A stretch of DNA of 37,500 bases from the NCBI GenBank assembly GCA_012295275.1, contig CM022679.1, positions 3,590,912-3,628,411 on the forward strand. Reading direction: 5' to 3'. Position numbers and translations under genes: made by a program. Positions 36,430 to 37,500 of the stretch are shown here, one piece after another. The notes beneath the pieces were generated by a model. The model was not told the DNA's origin. It was given only the letters and a program-made list of their open reading frames with translations, and searched no databases. This DNA comes from Chrysomallon squamiferum (Eukaryota; Mollusca; Gastropoda; Neomphalida; Peltospiridae). Position 1 is the first letter of the stretch, and each line of letters starts with the position of its first letter.

Positions 36430-37040
36430 GTAAGTACAACATTTGAAATTAAACGAATGAAAAATAAATCACTAAACTGATATTTTTTTACTGTGGTTTT
36501 AAGTTTGGTGTATCTTGCCGTTCTAAGATGTCCTCTCATTTCTTCTTCTTCCTCTTTACTTACATCATATTTTATTATCTGTCGTTAATATATGACTTTG
36601 TCCATTTGCTTGTTTCCATTATGAGTTTAATATCTTTTATAAATTACATTTTTTCCCCTTATGTTTATAAAGCAGACTTTCGACATTCAAATTCTATAGC
36701 AATTCAAAGCATTTCATTTTGTTTTATATTTTATTTTATTTTTTTTTATTTTTTTTTTATAAATAACCATTAATTTATTAATTTCATCATCACATTTTCC
36801 ATTTCCAATTTTAGTAATAATAATCTTTTGTCGTCTGTGCATAAAACGTGTAATTTCATAATACATAAATACTTACATTCACTTCACATGGACGTTAAAA
36901 AAACAAAAAAACAGATCGTGGACAACAAGCTGCAACGTAAAATCTGAGAAACCAGTGATTTATATATAAAATTTTACACTGATTCACGACTGAGTTTATT
37001 TCCCTGTCAAACATAACAAAAATCACTAGCGATCACTTCT
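36430..37040. other. Probable first intron of the downstream secreted-protein gene
   Basis: AT- and T-rich DNA with no CBM14-like or other cysteine-rich exon in phase 1; the next coding exon is probably beyond 37500. Confidence 0.5.
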
Positions 37041-37050
37041 TCACTTGAAC

Positions 37051-37260
37051 CGCTGTGACAATGATTTTGGCGCCGCTCCTGTTTGACATTTTGTATCAGA
37101 TAATCCAACTAAACCAGCTGACGAATTCCCTTCAAAATCCTGATTCAAAACAGCGATATTATCACAGAAATGAAAGTCAAAAAATTCTGTTGGTGAGGAC
37201 GAAAATGACGAGGAAACAGATGCAGAAGATGATGTTGATGACAACATCGCCGATTGCTTA
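37051..37260 (+). pseudogene. Possible decayed coding relic with acidic C-terminus
   Basis: One plus-strand frame reads RCDNDFGAAPV, HFVSDNPTKPADEFPSKS and NSVGEDENDEETDAEDDVDD in order. It is broken by three in-frame TGA codons and closed by a TGA at 37260-37262, with AATAAA four bases later. The composition is unlike the surrounding AT-rich DNA. The minus strand is also open here, so chance is not excluded. No family recognised. Confidence 0.18.
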
Positions 37261-37467
37261 TGAACAATAAACAGTTAAAATTAAGTGTACAAAAATGTCG
37301 TAATAAAAATCCTTTTGATGTTTTAATATTAACATTTAAATAAATACATTATTAGTTTCTTTCAAAATGTGGAAAATCAAAACACCAGCAAGCTGAAAAA
37401 AATTAGGTTTTGTCTTTATTCGTCGTTATTTCATTATTTATAATCCTTCATCTATGCTTGACCTTTT

Positions 37468-37470
<3 letters not shown>

Positions 37471-37499
<29 letters not shown>
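37471..37499. repeat. Poly-T run at the right edge
   Basis: 29 T residues ending one base before the window end. Confidence 0.93.

Positions 37500-37500
<1 letters not shown>

Overview
The window looks like nuclear DNA from an invertebrate animal, most probably a cephalopod mollusc such as an octopus. This is an inference. It rests on very AT-rich DNA, a high load of simple repeats (long CT/GA, CA/TG, TTA and poly-A runs), short exons with GT..AG introns, and the gene families present. There are no bacterial operons, rRNAs, CRISPR arrays or intact insertion sequences.

Layout. At the left edge (1-896, minus strand) are the first two coding exons of an SLC22-type (organic cation/anion) transporter; the rest lies beyond position 1. 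From about 955 to 26,590 I find no convincing protein-coding gene. This stretch is intergenic or intronic and holds microsatellites, a diverged pair of about 240-bp repeats near 12 kb, a 70-bp direct duplication near 8.1 kb, one tRNA-like SINE head near 25.5 kb, and a few promoter-like patches.

The gene-rich part is 26.8-36.4 kb. On the minus strand (26,838-29,344) is a secreted or membrane-anchored zona pellucida (ZP) domain protein. It has a signal peptide, repeated four-cysteine ZP-N-like modules, a Ser/Thr-rich spacer, a ZP-C domain, an RRKR cleavage site and a transmembrane tail. The tail is in a different frame from the ZP-C exon. On the plus strand (32,042-33,876) is a complete four-exon gene for a secreted protein with three chitin-binding peritrophin-A (CBM14) domains and a Thr-rich linker. 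About 2.5 kb further on, the signal-peptide exon of another secreted protein (36,378-36,429) copies the first gene's layout (ATG just after an acceptor, phase-1 donor, upstream leader donor CAAAG|GTATGTG), so a tandem paralogue probably runs off the right edge.

Functionally, the right-hand third encodes extracellular-matrix proteins: a ZP polymer-type protein beside chitin-binding proteins. That would suit an egg coat, cuticle, beak or mucosal surface, but the sequence alone does not show the tissue. Exon boundaries were read by eye from splice consensus and frame, so each gene model should be read as a model.
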